From a virus: a DNA stretch of 39,275 nt. The notes under the pieces were generated by a model. It had not been told where the DNA came from. It worked only from the letters and a program-made list of their open reading frames with translations, and did no database searches. Both the position numbers and the translations under genes were made by a program. The stretch is taken from IMG/VR virus record IMGVR_UViG_3300049427_000018, positions 1 to 39,275 of that record. One strand, given 5' to 3'. Shown piece after piece: positions 1 to 6,683 of the stretch; position 1 is the first letter of the stretch; each line of letters opens with the position of its first letter.

Positions 1-222
1 ACAACGCTGGATAACTATTTTCATTCTGGCGCCTTGACCGTTGAGCAAGCCAAGTTGATGGATGAAAGCTTTGATAATCGGAATAAAGGATTCAAGAAGA
101 ATTCGGGTTCAGCAAAACCTCAAATTGAAATTGTTGCTGAAAGCAAAGAAAGCAACGCTGTTTCAGCTGAGGAGTTAGAAGAGTTACTCAAGCTAGCTCG
201 AAAAATTGACGGAAAGGAATGA
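1..222 (+). CDS. C-terminal end of an unidentified phage early protein (5' truncated)
   Basis: The reading frame is open from the first base (TTLDNYFHSGALTVEQA...) to a TGA at 220-222, so this is the last 73 residues of a gene that starts outside the window. The visible part is hydrophilic, ending in an acidic/leucine-rich helix (EELEELLKLARK). Its place directly before a sliding-clamp gene suggests a replication protein, for example a DnaD-like replisome organiser, but no diagnostic motif is visible and this is only inferred from position. The gene downstream uses a ribosome site lying inside this one. Confidence 0.6.
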   Translation, partial: TTLDNYFHSGALTVEQAKLMDESFDNRNKGFKKNSGSAKPQIEIVAESKESNAVSAEELEELLKLARKIDGKE

Positions 223-226
223 TTCA

Positions 227-490
227 ATGACTAGACCAAAAGTTGAGCGAAAAGTTATCGTTTGCGACGAATATGACTTCTCTTGGCACAAACAGCAGAC
301 GAAAGTCATATTGCAGTTGCACAAGGAAGGAAAGAACCTCCAGCAGATTGCTAACCGGTTCCGGCGTCCGAAAGAAGAGATACTTATCGCCCTCATTGGT
401 TTATTACCACAATCCGAATTAGCAGCAATGCTAGGAAGTTGCTGGGACGCTAGGAATGGCGACAAAAAGACATTCGAATGCATAGATTAA
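227..490 (+). CDS. Small hypothetical phage protein, possible helix-turn-helix
   Basis: This is an 87-residue protein. I chose ATG 227 because GGAAAGGA at 211-218 sits about 8 bases upstream; an earlier in-frame TTG at 206 lacks a ribosome site. The first gene's stop lies only 4 bases before this start, so the two are translationally linked. The middle (ILQLHKEGKNLQQIANRFRR) looks like a resolvase/sigma-type helix-turn-helix. The rest is unremarkable, with two cysteines. It is probably a small regulatory or replication accessory protein of the early operon; function unknown. Confidence 0.6.
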   Translation: MTRPKVERKVIVCDEYDFSWHKQQTKVILQLHKEGKNLQQIANRFRRPKEEILIALIGLLPQSELAAMLGSCWDARNGDKKTFECID

Positions 491-512
491 ACAGCTCAGA
501 AGGGAGAAACCA

Positions 513-1604
513 ATGAAATTTGTGATACACCGGAATGTTTTGCTAGCGCCTTTATCTCAAGCTGCCGAAGCCGCAGACGGGAAAAGTCATTTGGAGCTAA
601 TTAATGGGGTTTACATCGAAGCTTCTGCCGAAGGGCTAAGGTTCGTGGGATCAGATACAAAATTAACGATCGAGAGCGTTATATCAACCGTTGATGTGGA
701 GATTCTTCAACCCGGTCACGTTGTTCTAGTGGCGAAATCTGTAGTCGAAATTATTAAGAAAATGCCCGAAGGCTTGATGCGAGTCGAGGTGATTGGAACA
801 AAAGTCCGATTCATATCAGGTAAATCCAAACTTGAAATGTCGGGTGCGGACGTAACTGACTGCCCTTACCCAGCACTCCCCGAAGGCAATGCAATTACGC
901 TGGACTGGGAAACTTTCAAAAAGATGCTTACGCAATGCACTTATGCCATTTCGAAAAGCGAAACGGAGCCCATCTTGATGGGAATCAGGACGGAGACGCG
1001 AAACGGCAGGCTGCTGCTAACAGGATGCGACCGCACACGTTTGGCTATCGTTTCTGAACCGGTTGATTTCGAGATACCACAATCGGTAATTATATCCGGC
1101 AGCCATTTGAGGAAAATAAGGAATTTGTTCAGTAGCGGTAACGTCAAGTTGATCTTCACTAACAACAAAGCAATTTTCCATACGGACAAGCTTACAGCCT
1201 ATATCCAGATCCTTGATGGGACTTACCCTCCTGTCGATCGCCTTATCGAACCAAATAACGCAACCAAGATTATGATTCCCACGCAGGTGTTAATTGGTTC
1301 CATCGAGCGAGCCCGGATAACATCAGATTCAGATAAGATATTCGTTCACATCACGAACCAAGAAATCAACATCTCCAGTCATAACGACTCCGGTGGGGCT
1401 GCCGACGAATCAATCCCATTAGAGCAATTTGAAGGAGAAGAAATGCGGATAGCGCTTAATTCAGAGCATATTCTTGAAGCCCTAAAAGCCATTGAGGACG
1501 AAGAAACAACGATTCGTATCATTGGACTTAAAAAACCATTAATCATATCCAATGGCGATGAGGATTTTGGAGTTCACGTTATCACTCAGTTATTAAGCAG
1601 ATAG
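513..1604 (+). CDS. dnaN-like: Phage DNA polymerase III beta subunit-like sliding clamp
   Basis: The 363-residue product has the length and pattern of a DnaN clamp (bacterial ones are about 370-380). It opens MKFVIHRNVLLAPLSQAAEA, followed by the clamp-like LELINGVYIEASAEGLRFVGSD and a second domain with MGIRTETRNGRLLLTGCDRTRL, typical of the repeated clamp fold. Clamps form a ring round DNA and tether the polymerase. A good ribosome site (AAGGGAG) precedes ATG 513. It lies in the early replication block next to a DNA methyltransferase. A phage-borne clamp suggests that the phage replaces or competes with the host clamp. No polymerase gene is visible here. Confidence 0.88.
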   Translation: MKFVIHRNVLLAPLSQAAEAADGKSHLELINGVYIEASAEGLRFVGSDTKLTIESVISTVDVEILQPGHVVLVAKSVVEIIKKMPEGLMRVEVIGTKVRFISGKSKLEMSGADVTDCPYPALPEGNAITLDWETFKKMLTQCTYAISKSETEPILMGIRTETRNGRLLLTGCDRTRLAIVSEPVDFEIPQSVIISGSHLRKIRNLFSSGNVKLIFTNNKAIFHTDKLTAYIQILDGTYPPVDRLIEPNNATKIMIPTQVLIGSIERARITSDSDKIFVHITNQEINISSHNDSGGAADESIPLEQFEGEEMRIALNSEHILEALKAIEDEETTIRIIGLKKPLIISNGDEDFGVHVITQLLSR

Positions 1605-1615
1605 GAGGGGTACCC

Positions 1616-1720
1616 ATGCAGCAGGAAATTATTTTTGAACAAATGACTCTTGAAATTGTAGATGGCTATCTTGTCGTTCCAGAGTTCGAAAAAAACCTAG
1701 TTGAAGCCGGTGCACAATGA
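1616..1720 (+). CDS. 34-residue hypothetical protein overlapping the methyltransferase start
   Basis: ATG 1616 follows AGGAGGGG at about 1602-1610 and opens a 34-codon frame (MQQEIIFEQMTLEIVDGYLV...). It ends in the ATGA overlap with the C5 methyltransferase start at 1717. The strong ribosome site and the stop/start overlap argue for real translation, probably coupling the methyltransferase to this short gene. The product is acidic with no recognisable domain. Confidence 0.55.
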   Translation: MQQEIIFEQMTLEIVDGYLVVPEFEKNLVEAGAQ

Positions 1721-3042
1721 CAGCGTCATTACGCAAAGCGAGTTTATTTAGCGGGATCGGAGGAATCGATCTAGCAGCACACTGGGCAGGCATGGAAACA
1801 GTCGTTTTCTGTGAAAAAGAAGCATTCCCACAGAAGGTACTCAATGCAAGGTTCCCAGGTATTCCAATCATTGAAGATGTTCACGATTTTAGAAAAGAAA
1901 GGTTGATGGCAGATGGCATCATCTCAGAAAGACATTCAATTGACATTATTTCCGCCGGATATCCTTGCCAGCCTTTCTCCCATGCCGGGAAGCGAAAAGG
2001 CGAGAACGATGACCGCCACCTCTGGCCGGAGGTTAAGCGAGTACTGGAGGAGATCCGACCCCGTTGGTTTATTGGTGAAAATGTGTCTGGACACATCAGT
2101 ACGGGGCTCGACGATGTTCTTGCTGACTTGGAGGGAATCGGTTACTCCGCATGGCCGGTTGTTTTTCCGGCTTCGGCGGTTGGTTCGCAAAACAACAGAG
2201 AAAGAGTTTTCATCGTGTGCTACTCCTCAAGCTCGGGATTATCGGAGTGCGGACGCCCCTCAATCCCCGCGTTTAGCTCGGAAAAAACAACAGGGCTGGA
2301 CGTTGAATCTGAACGACCAAGTGAAGCTATGGCCAACACCGACAGCAACGGAAACTGCGGCTTTGAAGAAAATGGAGTTGACCGAGAACGGCAGGAGAAG
2401 ATCAAAGAATGGGAGCTCACACAGTATAGACTTAGCAACGTCAGTCAAAATGTGGCCGACACCGAGAGCGAACGATGCGGAAAAACGGGGAGAGATAAAC
2501 GGGGAAGATTTACGAAACGGTCTTCCGGGAGCAGTGCGGATGTGGCCAACACCGAAAGCGACTATAAGAGGGGATTGTCCATCAGAGCGGATGAGGAGAA
2601 CCCCGGATCTTCACTCCCTTGTGAAAATGTGGCCGACACCGAATTCCTCAGACAACAGGAATCGAGGGAATTTATCAAATCCAGTAATTCAGGAACGAAT
2701 CAAGAAGGGGAAGCAAGTAGAGCTATCAATGGTTGTATCGGATACAACGGGGCAGCTGAACCCAGATTGGGTAGAGTGCCTAATGAATTTTCCGATTGGC
2801 TGGACGGATGTGGATTAAATCCATTAAACGCCTTAATCGAAATAGTAAATCAGTATCCCCAGCCTGCGCCTATGGGGATGGAGCAATACGATTGGGAACC
2901 TCCAAGAGTCGCGGAGAAAGTACCTGATAGAGTTGATCGATTAAAGGCGATAGGCAACGCAGTTAACCCTTTGCAGATATACCCGATCCTGTATGCAATC
3001 AGAATCATAGATGAATGGTTAGCTGCCCATACAACATATTGA
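1717..3042 (+). CDS. C5-cytosine DNA methyltransferase
   Basis: The 441-residue protein transfers methyl from S-adenosylmethionine to cytosine C5. Visible motifs: motif I LFSGIGGID (residues 10-18), motif IV GYPCQPFSHAGKR with catalytic C84, motif VI ENV (121-123), motif VIII SQNNRERVF (157-165), and motif X GNAVNP near residue 413. The region between VIII and X, where target recognition normally sits, contains four VA(N/D)T-like stretches (MANTDS, VADTES, VANTES, VADTEF) and is poor in hydrophobic residues. A second long frame reads through residues 66-367. No restriction endonuclease is adjacent, so it is an orphan phage methyltransferase, likely for protection of phage DNA. The start overlaps the previous stop (ATGA). 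Confidence 0.92.
   Translation: MTASLRKASLFSGIGGIDLAAHWAGMETVVFCEKEAFPQKVLNARFPGIPIIEDVHDFRKERLMADGIISERHSIDIISAGYPCQPFSHAGKRKGENDDRHLWPEVKRVLEEIRPRWFIGENVSGHISTGLDDVLADLEGIGYSAWPVVFPASAVGSQNNRERVFIVCYSSSSGLSECGRPSIPAFSSEKTTGLDVESERPSEAMANTDSNGNCGFEENGVDRERQEKIKEWELTQYRLSNVSQNVADTESERCGKTGRDKRGRFTKRSSGSSADVANTESDYKRGLSIRADEENPGSSLPCENVADTEFLRQQESREFIKSSNSGTNQEGEASRAINGCIGYNGAAEPRLGRVPNEFSDWLDGCGLNPLNALIEIVNQYPQPAPMGMEQYDWEPPRVAEKVPDRVDRLKAIGNAVNPLQIYPILYAIRIIDEWLAAHTTY
1913..2818 (+). CDS. Out-of-frame ORF inside the C5 methyltransferase gene, WPTP-repeat protein
   Basis: A 301-codon frame, +1 relative to the methyltransferase, is open inside its gene. ATG 1913 is preceded by AGAAAGG about 10 bases upstream. 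The product has four WPTP motifs (residues 140, 181, 211, 240), each in a (K/R)(L/M)WPTPxA context, plus a related ATPQAR at 103. It also has an N-terminal TWRESVTPHGRLFFRL segment and a C-terminal LNPDWVECLMNFPIGWTD. From memory, proteins with WPTP repeats and a similar LNP..VE.LMGFP.GWT ending recur in phages beside such methyltransferases. That makes real expression plausible but not proven; the function is unknown. It could still be a by-product of methyltransferase sequence constraints. Confidence 0.5.
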   Translation: MASSQKDIQLTLFPPDILASLSPMPGSEKARTMTATSGRRLSEYWRRSDPVGLLVKMCLDTSVRGSTMFLLTWRESVTPHGRLFFRLRRLVRKTTEKEFSSCATPQARDYRSADAPQSPRLARKKQQGWTLNLNDQVKLWPTPTATETAALKKMELTENGRRRSKNGSSHSIDLATSVKMWPTPRANDAEKRGEINGEDLRNGLPGAVRMWPTPKATIRGDCPSERMRRTPDLHSLVKMWPTPNSSDNRNRGNLSNPVIQERIKKGKQVELSMVVSDTTGQLNPDWVECLMNFPIGWTDVD

Positions 3043-3073
3043 ATAGCAAAGGTTCAAGGAAGGGAGTTTATAA

Positions 3074-3415
3074 ATGATAGTTTCTGACGAATTTTATAGC
3101 CCTGAACAGGCTTCTGCGCTTGCTATTAAATGGTGTGAAGAGAATAAAGGTTGGCAGAGGATTTGTGATATAGAGGGCGGCAGTGATCATTTGTACCAAA
3201 CGTGGGAAGAGCTGCCGCAGAAGGTAAAGAAGTCATGGGGTGGTGATTATCGAGACGAAGGGAAAAACGCTTGGGAAGAATTTGGCGTAAAAAAGTGCAA
3301 AGTACCTTGCGGATTTGTTACGGGAAAAGGCGAGTTTTATAGTTGGCAGGATCAGGACAAGATACCATTTGGGCATAACATCATGATGGTTTTTAAGACT
3401 GATGATCTTCGATGA
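3074..3415 (+). CDS. Hypothetical phage protein, tryptophan-rich
   Basis: This is a 113-residue protein with a strong ribosome site (GGAAGGGAG) before ATG 3074. It is rich in aromatic residues (W at several positions, e.g. KWCEENKGW, KSWGGDY, SWQDQD) and has a small CxxxxC element (KKCKVPCGF). No family is recognised. It is the first of a series of small early cassette genes downstream of the methyltransferase and is followed 30 bases later by a zinc-ribbon gene. Confidence 0.65.
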   Translation: MIVSDEFYSPEQASALAIKWCEENKGWQRICDIEGGSDHLYQTWEELPQKVKKSWGGDYRDEGKNAWEEFGVKKCKVPCGFVTGKGEFYSWQDQDKIPFGHNIMMVFKTDDLR

Positions 3416-3445
3416 ATAACATTGAACATGGGAAGGGTGAAAAAA

Positions 3446-3634
3446 ATGGCTAGATGCTTAGATTGTGAAACTATATACGCTGTTTATGGTGGAAGCAAAG
3501 GTTCTAAATGCCCTGTTTGTAAAAGTAGAAATATTGATACGCCAAAAGAAAATAAAATAGCGGAAGTGGTCGAAGTATCTGAATGTAACTCACAAGGAAA
3601 AGGAGGAGGCTACAAGTGCCTCCCCTCAATTTAG
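3446..3634 (+). CDS. Small zinc-ribbon protein
   Basis: The 62-residue product begins MARCLDCETIYAVYGGSKGS and has two CxxC knuckles (CLDC near residue 4 and CPVC near residue 22), a classic zinc ribbon. ATG 3446 is chosen because GGAAGGG at 3431-3437 is well spaced; an in-frame TTG at 3422 has no ribosome site. The C-terminal end is a low-complexity tail with two more cysteines. Small zinc ribbons are common in phage early regions; the target (DNA, RNA or protein) cannot be told. The gene converges with the leftward collagen-like gene. Confidence 0.65.
   Translation: MARCLDCETIYAVYGGSKGSKCPVCKSRNIDTPKENKIAEVVEVSECNSQGKGGGYKCLPSI
3605..3623. terminator. GC-rich hairpin between converging genes
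   Basis: GGAGGC / GCCTCC arms enclose a 7-base loop at the end of the zinc-ribbon gene, facing the end of the leftward collagen-like gene. There is no U-run on the plus strand and only an interrupted pyrimidine run on the minus strand, so a terminator role is weak. Confidence 0.25.
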
Positions 3635-4384
3635 CTAGAGGATGTTAGGTCCAATTACCTCACCGCTGAAATGGACCTCATTGATTACAGGATTAGCGAA
3701 ATTAGTAATTGGGATTGGTGCACCATCCGTAATTACACTAAATCCGGAGGCTGGGCCTGCTGCTGCAGTTAGAAAATAACTTGTATTAGGACCAGTTACT
3801 CCAGTATCGGTACATGCAAAGGTTGTTGTAATGGTTCCTTGCACCAGAGTATTTCCTGTTCCTGAAAAGTTGATCTGGGTTACACTTCCGGAGTCTACTA
3901 CTGAGGCAACACGCACACCTAATAATGGATCATTTCGGAAAAAGCTGAAGTTCATGACTTGGCTTGCCAATGCTATTTCGGGGGCAACTTCGCTTATGAA
4001 GTTAAAGCTCCATACGATGGATGCTTTTAATGCCACTCGACTATTTATATTAACATTACTTAAAGTTATTGACTGGTTACTGACTTGAACTTCCGGACCA
4101 ATCATAGCAGGTAACACTGGAAGTACGATTGTTGTAATGGCTGGACCACCGGTAATCATAGGATCGGGAATCTGAAAAAAATCATAAAAAGAAAGCAGTC
4201 CAACTCCTGAAGGACCAGGTAATCCTTGCGGACCGGGAGGACCTGCAGCCCCTTGTTTTCCATTCCGTGCAAGCACTTTAATAATTCGTCTTTTGCGCGT
4301 CCCTTTAATTAAGGAATTATGTTTACATCTCTTTGGGATATTTCTTTTCAAACATTTTTTAAGCCTAGTAGTGGAACATTTCAT
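3635..4384 (-). CDS. Collagen-like protein with spore-surface-type C-terminal domain
   Basis: The 249-residue protein has a basic, cysteine-containing N-terminal tail (about residues 1-45), a very short collagen-like segment (GPPGPQGLPGPSG, Gly every third residue) and a roughly 185-residue Thr/Ser/Val-rich beta-type domain. This resembles exosporium/spore-surface glycoproteins of Bacillales (BclA-like and related) in design, though the collagen stretch is much shorter. ATG 4384 follows GAGGAGGTG with good spacing; a GTG at 4393 overlaps that site. It lies opposite to the surrounding early genes, as expected of a lysogen-expressed passenger gene. A sigma-K-like promoter is visible upstream. 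Confidence 0.7.
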   Translation of the reverse strand: MKCSTTRLKKCLKRNIPKRCKHNSLIKGTRKRRIIKVLARNGKQGAAGPPGPQGLPGPSGVGLLSFYDFFQIPDPMITGGPAITTIVLPVLPAMIGPEVQVSNQSITLSNVNINSRVALKASIVWSFNFISEVAPEIALASQVMNFSFFRNDPLLGVRVASVVDSGSVTQINFSGTGNTLVQGTITTTFACTDTGVTGPNTSYFLTAAAGPASGFSVITDGAPIPITNFANPVINEVHFSGEVIGPNIL

Positions 4385-4411
4385 CGAATACACCTCCTCA
4401 CATAGATGCCT

Positions 4412-4438
4412 TATTTTATGTATTTGTTGAAATGGTGT
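4412..4438 (-). promoter_or_regulatory. Possible sigma-K (mother-cell) promoter of the collagen-like gene
   Basis: Reading the minus strand, AC (4438-4437) is followed by 16 bases and CATAAAATA (4420-4412). This matches the sigma-K pattern AC-N16/17-CATANNNTA of Bacillus. It is placed 28 bases before the ATG of the collagen-like gene, with the ribosome site between. This fits a spore-coat role, but the motif is short and AT-rich chance matches occur. Confidence 0.4.
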
Positions 4439-4490
4439 GTTAGACAGTTGACTAGATTTATAGATATGTAACTATTAATTGATGAATCCA

Positions 4491-4517
4491 GCTGAATACA
4501 GAAGAACATGAGGAGGT
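4491..4517 (+). repeat. Early-gene leader repeat, copy A
   Basis: The element GCTGAATACAGAA..ACATGAGGAGG ends in the ribosome site of the coiled-coil gene at 4521. It closely matches 5723-5749 and more loosely matches 6511-6538, 6684-6710 and 6857-6883. Confidence 0.65.
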
Positions 4518-4520
4518 ATT

Positions 4521-4802
4521 TTGAATGGTAGTTACAAAAATGATTACAAAGCACTGCATAACAAAGTTGGTAATTTAACGGAACGTTTGACCGAGGAAAA
4601 GAGCGAACTGGATCGGGCGCAAGAGAGTTACAATGCGGTGAAAATGCAGTTACAGGAAGCGGAACTGCTGTATTTTGACGAAGGGCATTCGGAATCATGC
4701 TGTGTATGCTGTGGAAAATCAATCCTGGAATTAGAATTATGTATATCCAGTGGACAAAACCTTTATCCGGATGATGGAGAATGGGTTTGCTCAGAAGTGT
4801 GA
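4521..4802 (+). CDS. Coiled-coil protein with cysteine cluster
   Basis: The product is 93 residues. Residues about 10-50 form a charged coiled coil (NKVGNLTERLTEEKSELDRA...), followed by SCCVCCGKS and a late single Cys, which suggests a metal-binding knuckle. The start is uncertain: TTG 4521 is close to GAGGAGG, while the best-spaced ATG (4525) is in another frame and stops after 17 codons. No family recognised. It belongs to the series of small early cassettes, each preceded by a copy of the leader repeat. Confidence 0.55.
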   Translation: MNGSYKNDYKALHNKVGNLTERLTEEKSELDRAQESYNAVKMQLQEAELLYFDEGHSESCCVCCGKSILELELCISSGQNLYPDDGEWVCSEV

Positions 4803-4895
4803 CAAAAGTTAGTTGATGATTATGCTGTAAATAAGACCTTTGGGCAATGAACATTGACTGAATAATGAGGACTATCAGATGAATACGGAATTGAT

Positions 4896-5093
4896 CTAAG
4901 GAGTTTCTCGACGACTAATCATAGAGATCAAATGTATGTCAAAGAGGCTCCAAACAATAAGAATAAGTGAGTTAACTTTCATATTAAATATTTCAATATG
5001 CATTTTTCCCGTATAAGCAAATCGAGTTGAAAAATATAATGCGATGATCCAAGAAACCACAATGTGTAATCTATTTATTGTACTTTGGTTCAT
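4896..5093 (-). CDS. Small two-TM membrane protein
   Basis: A 65-residue leftward ORF begins at ATG 5093, with AAAGGAG 9 bases upstream on the minus strand. Two hydrophobic stretches (IVVSWIIALYF and SLILIVWSLFDIHLISMI) are predicted membrane segments, with a basic tail (SRRETP). It is oriented against the early operon like the collagen-like gene, suggesting an independently expressed passenger gene. No family recognised; a superinfection-exclusion role would be a guess. Confidence 0.45.
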   Translation of the reverse strand: MNQSTINRLHIVVSWIIALYFSTRFAYTGKMHIEIFNMKVNSLILIVWSLFDIHLISMISRRETP

Positions 5094-5204
5094 TTTTAAC
5101 TGCTCCTTTTTAAGTAATAATAAATCTGTTATTACCAATAAATAGGAATATATACTCATCAATCATTATTGTTTCTATACCAAAAGAACATGAAAGGGAT
5201 AAGT

Positions 5205-5474
5205 TTGAAAGTATTAGACATGTTCATCTTCTCCGAGCATTTGTATGGACTGCATAACGATGAACATTGGATGAATATGGAGGAACATATCACTATGGAG
5301 TGTGACCATGGAAACTGTACTAATGAGGCTGTAGCTACGGGGAGTGTTTACCACCATATAAAAGGGTTTACGTCCGTAAATACGTGCTCAAAACACAGCC
5401 TGTATTGTAGCTTAGACTGGTTAGCCTCATGCTACAAAACCGAAGAGCGACCACCAAGGGATGAAAAATCGTGA
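5205..5474 (+). CDS. Hypothetical protein with Cys/His cluster
   Basis: TTG 5205 follows AAAGGGA with 6-base spacing and gives 89 residues; an ATG at 5188 is in frame but lacks a ribosome site. The middle contains CDHGNCTNEA and later CSKHSLYC, a CxHxxC...CxxHxxxC arrangement that could bind zinc, as in small treble-clef or zinc-finger phage proteins. It ends just before the next cassette gene. Function unknown. Confidence 0.5.
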   Translation: MKVLDMFIFSEHLYGLHNDEHWMNMEEHITMECDHGNCTNEAVATGSVYHHIKGFTSVNTCSKHSLYCSLDWLASCYKTEERPPRDEKS

Positions 5475-5487
5475 AAGGGCGGTGTGC

Positions 5488-5727
5488 GTGTTGAAAAAGC
5501 GCCAAACCCAAAGAAGCATCGGATTTATTCAAGGAATTATTTATGCGGCAACTATGATAAAATCCAACGGCTTTGATGCATTTGATTTGATTAGTGAGTC
5601 GGGTATTTCGATTGCAGATATTCGTTGTTATGCGGAAAAGTCAGATGTTGAACAAATTGAAGATATTTTATTTGCTCTTGAAACAGATAAAACGATTGAT
5701 AGATACGTAGCGATGAACATTCGCTGA
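5488..5727 (+). CDS. Hypothetical small early protein
   Basis: GTG 5488 is chosen because GAAAGGG (5473-5479) is correctly spaced and follows the upstream stop. ATG 5461 is possible but has its ribosome site touching it. The 79-residue protein is helical (FIQGIIYAATMIKSNGF, VEQIEDILFALE) without a recognised domain. Its stop TGA lies inside the leader repeat that serves the next gene. Confidence 0.55.
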   Translation: MLKKRQTQRSIGFIQGIIYAATMIKSNGFDAFDLISESGISIADIRCYAEKSDVEQIEDILFALETDKTIDRYVAMNIR

Positions 5728-5749
5728 ATACAGAAATACATGAGGGGGA
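5723..5749 (+). repeat. Early-gene leader repeat, copy B
   Basis: GCTGAATACAGAAATACATGAGGGGG is nearly identical to copy A (4491-4517) and carries the ribosome site of the methyltransferase at 5756. The upstream stop codon is part of the element. Confidence 0.65.
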
Positions 5750-5755
5750 TAGAAC

Positions 5756-6502
5756 GTGCTTAATACCATAACTCATGGCGATTGCGATTGTCTCGAAGTA
5801 ATGAAGCAGATTGAATTTGAATCAGTAGATATGATATTTTGCGATCTGCCATTCGGAACGACTAAAAGTGAATGGGACGTTATCATCCCTTTTGAATCAC
5901 TTTGGCTTCAGTACGAAAGGATTATTAAACCTAATGGAGCAATTGTGCTTTTTGCTAAGGCTCCTTTTGACAAAATGCTATGGGCCAGCAATCCGAAACT
6001 ATACCGCTATGAATGGGTTTGGGAAAAGAACAAGGCTACTGGTCATTTGAACGCCGGGCACATGCCACTGCAGGCTCACGAAAATATACTTGTTTTTTAC
6101 AAGAGTCCGCCAGTCTATAATCCGCAAATGACAAACGGTCACAAGCCGATGAATGCTGCAACCAATAATCATAAGTCTACAGCGTATGGAGACGGTGTTC
6201 CATGGTCCAATGATGCTGGCTCAACAATTAGGCATCCGCGCAGTGTTCTATATTATCCAGTCGTCAATAATGACGATCCTGAACGAATACACGTAAATCA
6301 AAAGCCTGTTGAACTGTGTGAATACATGATTCGGACTTATACCAATGAGGGGCAATTGGTATTGGATAATTGCTCAGGATCGGCTTCAATTGTAATGGCT
6401 GCCGCTAATACAAATCGTAATTTCATCGCAATAGAGAAGGATGCGGACGCTCATGGTAGATCCGTGGAGCGGATGGAGAACCGTCAATTGGTTTTATTCT
6501 GA
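5756..6502 (+). CDS. Beta-class N4-cytosine/N6-adenine DNA methyltransferase
   Basis: The 248-residue protein has the catalytic motif IV as DLPF (D30-F33, CDLPFGTTKSEWD) near the N terminus. The AdoMet-binding motif I is near the C terminus (VLDNCSGSAS, about residues 202-211). This order defines the beta class, and an HVNQKPVELCEYMIR segment precedes motif I as usual. The DLPFGTT form is common in phage adenine methyltransferases, but target base and sequence cannot be read from the protein. GTG 5756 follows GAGGGGG. No partner endonuclease is nearby, so it is an orphan modification enzyme. Confidence 0.88.
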   Translation: MLNTITHGDCDCLEVMKQIEFESVDMIFCDLPFGTTKSEWDVIIPFESLWLQYERIIKPNGAIVLFAKAPFDKMLWASNPKLYRYEWVWEKNKATGHLNAGHMPLQAHENILVFYKSPPVYNPQMTNGHKPMNAATNNHKSTAYGDGVPWSNDAGSTIRHPRSVLYYPVVNNDDPERIHVNQKPVELCEYMIRTYTNEGQLVLDNCSGSASIVMAAANTNRNFIAIEKDADAHGRSVERMENRQLVLF

Positions 6503-6531
6503 TGAGCAAAGCTGAATATTGAGAAACTTAT

Positions 6532-6551
6532 GGTGATGTATAGACACCACC
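6532..6551 (-). promoter_or_regulatory. Hairpin downstream of the 23-residue peptide gene
   Basis: On the minus strand GGTGGTGT / ACATCACC form an 8-bp stem (one G-U) with loop CTAT. On the plus strand the wobble becomes an A-C mismatch, so the structure favours the leftward transcript. No U-run follows; it may stabilise a short mRNA. Confidence 0.3.
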
Positions 6552-6564
6552 GCGCATCGAAAAT

Positions 6565-6636
6565 TCACTTCTTTTTCTTTTTGAATACACCAAACAGCAC
6601 CGCAAAAATAATAACAACGATTAAGAAACCACTCAA
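6565..6636 (-). CDS. 23-residue single-TM peptide, type I toxin-like
   Basis: The minus strand reads TTG 6636, then MSGFLIVVIIFAVLFGVF followed by five lysines and TGA. AAGGGGTGA gives a ribosome site 5-6 bases upstream, and TGCTATAAT (extended -10) lies 20 bases before the start. One hydrophobic helix plus a lysine tail is the design of small membrane toxins (TxpA/BsrG, TisB) and of other tiny membrane proteins. No sequence family is recognised. Confidence 0.5.
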   Translation of the reverse strand: MSGFLIVVIIFAVLFGVFKKKKK

Positions 6637-6656
6637 TGATATCACCCCTTTTTGAG

Positions 6657-6665
6657 ATTATAGCA
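6657..6665 (-). promoter_or_regulatory. Extended -10 promoter for the 23-residue peptide
   Basis: On the minus strand TGCTATAAT is a perfect extended -10 (TGnTATAAT). No clear -35 is present, as allowed for extended -10 promoters. Confidence 0.5.
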
Positions 6666-6683
6666 TTATCTGCACGGTTGTTG

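Noticed and set aside
4521-4580. 17-codon ORF at ATG 4525 (MVVTKMITK...) as the real gene
   Set aside because: It is too short and featureless; the longer frame from TTG 4521 has coiled-coil and cysteine features. The good ATG spacing is noted as an uncertainty.
4411-4854. 147-codon leftward frame
   Set aside because: It is a shadow of the coiled-coil gene, has no ribosome site, and the composition (frequent His/Pro/Leu) is not protein-like.
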